Positions 59,701 through 64,000 of a DNA stretch of 64,000 nucleotides are shown piece by piece. A model generated the notes under the pieces. The model was not told the origin of the DNA, ran no database searches, and was given only the letters and a program-made list of their open reading frames with translations. The translations under genes were made by a program, and so were the position numbers. The stretch spans positions 2,418,197 to 2,482,196 of the forward strand of contig VZRG01000007.1 of the NCBI GenBank assembly GCA_013397435.1, in the 5' to 3' direction. This stretch comes from Erythrocercus mccallii (taxonomy: Eukaryota; Chordata; Aves; Passeriformes; Dicruridae). Every line of letters begins with the position of its first letter. Positions within the stretch are counted from its first letter, which is position 1.

Positions 59701-61992
59701 AACCTTAATTAATGGCTACTTTTTCCAGTAAAAAAATTGGTATATTAATTGAATATATTTGGTTAGTGTTGGGTAAAATCTAGCAGTTTTTCATAAGACT
59801 TACACTTGTCTGTTGTTAGACTAGAAATGTACAGAATAAAGGGGCATGATTAACAGGAGATCTTTGAATCAGTGAAATCCTTAAGAAATAAGATCCTAAC
59901 CTTGCACGTGTCAGAGAAATACAGTGTGATTAGCAGTGAGTAGGTAGCGAGTAACTTTACTCAGGTGGTCACTAAACATATAACCTTTATTTTCTGGGAA
60001 TTTGGCTTGTGATTCCTACATCTTGTTTGCAACTGAACATACACAGTATGAAAGCAGAATTATTTTTGAACATGTAAAATACAACATAAGGTTAGGCAAT
60101 TAGAAAAAGAGAGGTTTTTTACATTGATTTGCAATTATAATAGATTATAGTGATTACTAATAGATGATAGTGATAATACATAAAGAGATTTTTTTTAACC
60201 TCAGTTTCTACATGCTTTTATTTCTCACTTTATCCCAAAGAGATGCTGTACACATTCATTTATGAGTGTCAGTGAAGCATTAATAGCTCTATGAAAAAGT
60301 CTAAGAAGAAATTAAGTATTCTGTTTTTCAAGCACAGTTTGAATTGTAGCAGTAAATAGACTATGGAATCATAAAACAAATGGAATAAAGCAAAATATTG
60401 AATTGCTGCTGACTAAGTAAGTGGCTTACATTCTGTACCTCAAATGAGGAAGAAGTCCTGTGGAAAAATAGAATGAGATCATATAATTAAATGCTGTACC
60501 ATAATGGATCCTCACTAGCATGTGAATTACATTTCACTAGTAACATTAAATCTAGCTTTTGCAAACATTTCAGTGCCTGACTCTGCAATTTAGTGTTATT
60601 ATTTTTATGTGAGAGCTTTGATATATAATTATTATATAGAATATGATTATGGTCAGTGGCCAGCAGTGACGCAGAACTATACGTGTTAAGAAGCATGATT
60701 CATCAAGTTCTAGAAAACTATGTATATTCCTGTACAGAGGTGCCATATTGTCAGCAAAATGCCAGTGGATGGGATGTGATGATAAATATAAATGATGTTA
60801 TAATAAATGTAAAGTGATGCATAGGTGGAAATTTAAGTAATCTTTCACAAAATAGAACCCTCTGCACTTAGGGATTTCTCATTTTAAATTTTGTGCTGGC
60901 AAGACTTTCCCAAACTCTACCCACAGACTCTGGAAAACTGATAAATATAGAAAGACAGAAGTTATATTGAAAATTAAATATAATCTTCTAGGTCACTTCA
61001 GTATTTTCAATATCTTCAGTGGACAAACTATGCAGTACTTCTGGTATGCATTTTATGAAAGAACAGAGGAAAACATGAGAAAGTCTCACCATCAGAGATG
61101 GAAGTGCCAATAGAGGATCACTTCTGTATTTACCCTGCTATTACTATTCCCTCTCTCAGAATTGACTTATGCAAGACATAGATCTGATCTATTATGCTTG
61201 AAATCCAAGAACAGACGTACTCCAGTGAAATATTTTAGCCTCAGGTGTGTGGATCTTAGCATTATGCTTTTCTCTTTCAAGAGTAAGAGATCAATTCCAG
61301 TGATTTAATTTCAATATGGGAGTAATTCTTACAGATCATCAATTGCAATCTACAATAAGTAAGCAAAAAAAATTGAGCTGCAACTTCCAGGCCTGCAATA
61401 AGTGATTAGGAGACAAATTCAGCCCCGTGTAGAAAGAAGAACATACAGGTCCTAGCCGTGAGGAAGCACTAGATTAAAAGATGTGATTCAGGTCACCAGA
61501 TCATTTATGTATGGCAGGTATGCTCTGTAGAAGGAAGAGTTTCTTTATTCTCCAGATGCTGGAATGGAGCAGATATCCTCTCCAATGCATTGGTATGGAA
61601 TCTGGGGCAGGAAATAGGCTTGCATTCTACACTTCAAAGCTCTTCAGTGTGACTGTTACTTTTTGTCAAAACTAAGCGGATGGAGGAGACACCTCTTTTC
61701 AATCAACCTTCCCTTCCAAACAAAAGTGACCTAACTCAACTATTTTCAATGTGCTGATGTCTGGTTGTACTTGGAGAGCTTCTGAGCTCTTAAAGGTTTC
61801 CACTGGGCATCTATATTTTACTTTCACTACACTCAAATTTCTTGTTGTCTTAATGACATTTTCAAGCTTTCTGACTGTCTTAGGTTGCAATATGTAAGCA
61901 AAAATGTTTATTCTATTTTCCATCTGTTGAAATTGGTTAGGAGGTGTTTTTCTTTATCTCTTGTATAAACCATTCCTCATAACTCCAGGGGG
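59701..61992. other. unassigned AT-rich DNA
   Basis: No gene or recognised repeat was found. ATAGATTATAGTGATTAC-type short duplications lie at about 60139-60178. Confidence 0.5.
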
Positions 61993-62802
61993 NNNNNNNN
62001 NNNNNNNNNNNNNNNNNNNNNNNNNNNNNNNNNNNNNNNNNNNNNNNNNNNNNNNNNNNNNNNNNNNNNNNNNNNNNNNNNNNNNNNNNNNNNNNNNNNN
62101 NNNNNNNNNNNNNNNNNNNNNNNNNNNNNNNNNNNNNNNNNNNNNNNNNNNNNNNNNNNNNNNNNNNNNNNNNNNNNNNNNNNNNNNNNNNNNNNNNNNN
62201 NNNNNNNNNNNNNNNNNNNNNNNNNNNNNNNNNNNNNNNNNNNNNNNNNNNNNNNNNNNNNNNNNNNNNNNNNNNNNNNNNNNNNNNNNNNNNNNNNNNN
62301 NNNNNNNNNNNNNNNNNNNNNNNNNNNNNNNNNNNNNNNNNNNNNNNNNNNNNNNNNNNNNNNNNNNNNNNNNNNNNNNNNNNNNNNNNNNNNNNNNNNN
62401 NNNNNNNNNNNNNNNNNNNNNNNNNNNNNNNNNNNNNNNNNNNNNNNNNNNNNNNNNNNNNNNNNNNNNNNNNNNNNNNNNNNNNNNNNNNNNNNNNNNN
62501 NNNNNNNNNNNNNNNNNNNNNNNNNNNNNNNNNNNNNNNNNNNNNNNNNNNNNNNNNNNNNNNNNNNNNNNNNNNNNNNNNNNNNNNNNNNNNNNNNNNN
62601 NNNNNNNNNNNNNNNNNNNNNNNNNNNNNNNNNNNNNNNNNNNNNNNNNNNNNNNNNNNNNNNNNNNNNNNNNNNNNNNNNNNNNNNNNNNNNNNNNNNN
62701 NNNNNNNNNNNNNNNNNNNNNNNNNNNNNNNNNNNNNNNNNNNNNNNNNNNNNNNNNNNNNNNNNNNNNNNNNNNNNNNNNNNNNNNNNNNNNNNNNNNN
62801 NN
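61993..62802. other. assembly gap, 810 Ns
   Basis: The sequence is unknown here. The left edge is CTCCAGGGGG, the right edge TAATATATAATATT. The 283-codon frame that crosses it is an artefact of the Ns. Confidence 1.
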
Positions 62803-64000
62803 TAATATATAATATTTAGGTATTTAATTTACATTAAATGTTTGGTTATATGACCTTAAAATGCATGATCAAAATTTCTTGCTCAGTAGAACTGAAATTC
62901 AGAGAAAGACAGCAATGAACAGCAAAAATGATGAGAAGAAAGAAGACCCAAATCTTTGAACAAACAATATCTGGGAAAATGGTTGTAACAAGCAAACTGG
63001 TGGTTCTTGGTCCATAAATAACATGAAAACAAACTGGTTAAAAAAAAAGAGCAGTTAATATTGCCAAAAGAGTAGCTAAATGCAGCTCAATGATAACTGA
63101 TTAATCATAACAAGTAGCTTATTACAATAGTAGTATATTTGAAAAGTAGTGGCATTTGATGAACAAAGAGTAGTACTGAAAAAATCAGTAATCTTGGAAT
63201 CAATAATCTTGGATTCATTCTGTGTTAATCAGAGTGGAAGTTGGTTTTTTGAAAAGCTTTAGTACAAAAAACACATTCACAGGTTTAGCTTTTGTTTAAA
63301 TTTCAATTATTATCTATCATTCTACTAAATCATAAATCAAAATACTTGTTTTTCTCAAAAAATATTGACAATCAAAGACTGAATAGTTTGTTATTTAAAC
63401 CCTGAACTTCCATCTATCCTTAGGGTATGAAAGCTACCTGGCCTCTTTTTTTAAATCAAAGCACTAGATCAAGTTGGCAATGGTGGCAAAGTCAAAGGCC
63501 TAAAACATCTGCAGCTGTGAAGAAATAAATTGCACCTCCCAATGCCTGTAGTTCTAAGAGCAGACAGAATCAGAGGAGTTGTGACCATTGTTTGGAAAAC
63601 AGCAGGATCAAGTGGGATGAGAAGGCACCAAGCACGAATCAGACACCAGGAAAAGAGAAGGGCTGATAAGCTGAAGTTTTTGAATCATCTTCTTTCCTTT
63701 GTCACTGGAAATTCTTACACTTTGTTTTAAAGGGGAAATGTCACTGAGCAGGAGAATGGTAGTATACTGTCTCTCTTTACTTCAGTTTGTCTCATTTCCC
63801 CTTAAAAATGAATTTTGTTTCTTTTGCAGACTCCAGACTTGTTTGATCATTATGTAGTTCTTTTGTCATCAGCAAAGGAATACATTTCTAACAGGATTTC
63901 TGATATATTGTCCTGTTACAGTTGAATATAGGTTTTTAATATGGACTTTTTGCCAAACAACTATCAGAATTATCCTACAAAGTTGGGGTTAAGTGCTTTT
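62803..64000. other. unassigned AT-rich DNA
   Basis: No gene was recognised. A 17-base imperfect tandem duplication (AATCTTGGAATCAATAATCTTGG core) lies at about 63191-63213. Confidence 0.5.

Noticed and set aside
61961..62812. 283-codon open frame
   Set aside because: Nearly all of it is Ns from the assembly gap; only about ten codons are real sequence.

Overview
The window is AT-rich vertebrate nuclear DNA, almost certainly from a bird and probably a songbird. The evidence is the repeat content: many CR1 LINE 3' ends with the (ATTCTRTG)n-type tail, several avian-type endogenous retrovirus LTRs, and G/T- or A/C-rich simple repeats, with no Alu-, L1- or B1-like sequence. The species cannot be named from this.

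I found no convincing protein-coding gene, no tRNA or rRNA gene, no CRISPR array and no bacterial-type operon. Open frames are short (the longest without Ns is 127 codons) and none resembles a protein I recognise outside retroelements. The 283-codon frame near 62 kb only bridges an assembly gap. The window is best read as intergenic DNA or the inside of a large intron.

Layout. 0-10 kb: an LTR cut by the window edge (1-252), a weak candidate terminal exon after a strong polypyrimidine tract (about 2414-2616), a long old LTR (about 4360-5270), a decayed CR1 reverse-transcriptase piece (5584-6222), a well-bounded solo ERVL-type LTR with a perfect 5-bp target duplication (7658-8202), and an A/C-rich tract with G-quadruplex potential on the minus strand (8600-8729). 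10-25 kb: mostly unassigned AT-rich DNA, one CR1 ORF2/3' fragment (17631-18390), a triplet microsatellite, and a striking near-perfect 102-bp palindrome (24417-24518). 25-34 kb: two minus-strand LTRs (25466-26056 and 26680-27095) and three CR1 3' ends (31.9-33.4 kb). 34-45.5 kb: a near-complete LTR (40032-40663) that is an inverted, roughly 95% identical copy of the fragment at the window start, and a plus-strand ERVL-type LTR (44873-45448). 48-60 kb: a CR1 endonuclease-region relic, two more LTRs (50538-51045 and 51471-52160), a 38-base T run, and three CR1 fragments. A run of 810 Ns occupies 61993-62802.

The retroelement pieces do not form a working set: no gag, pol or env frame accompanies the LTRs, so they look like solo LTRs or remnants, and every CR1 is 5'-truncated and broken. 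The least explained item is the palindrome at 24.4 kb, whose two arms are flanked by the same five bases (TATAG). Element names rest on recalled family patterns and were not checked against a repeat library.
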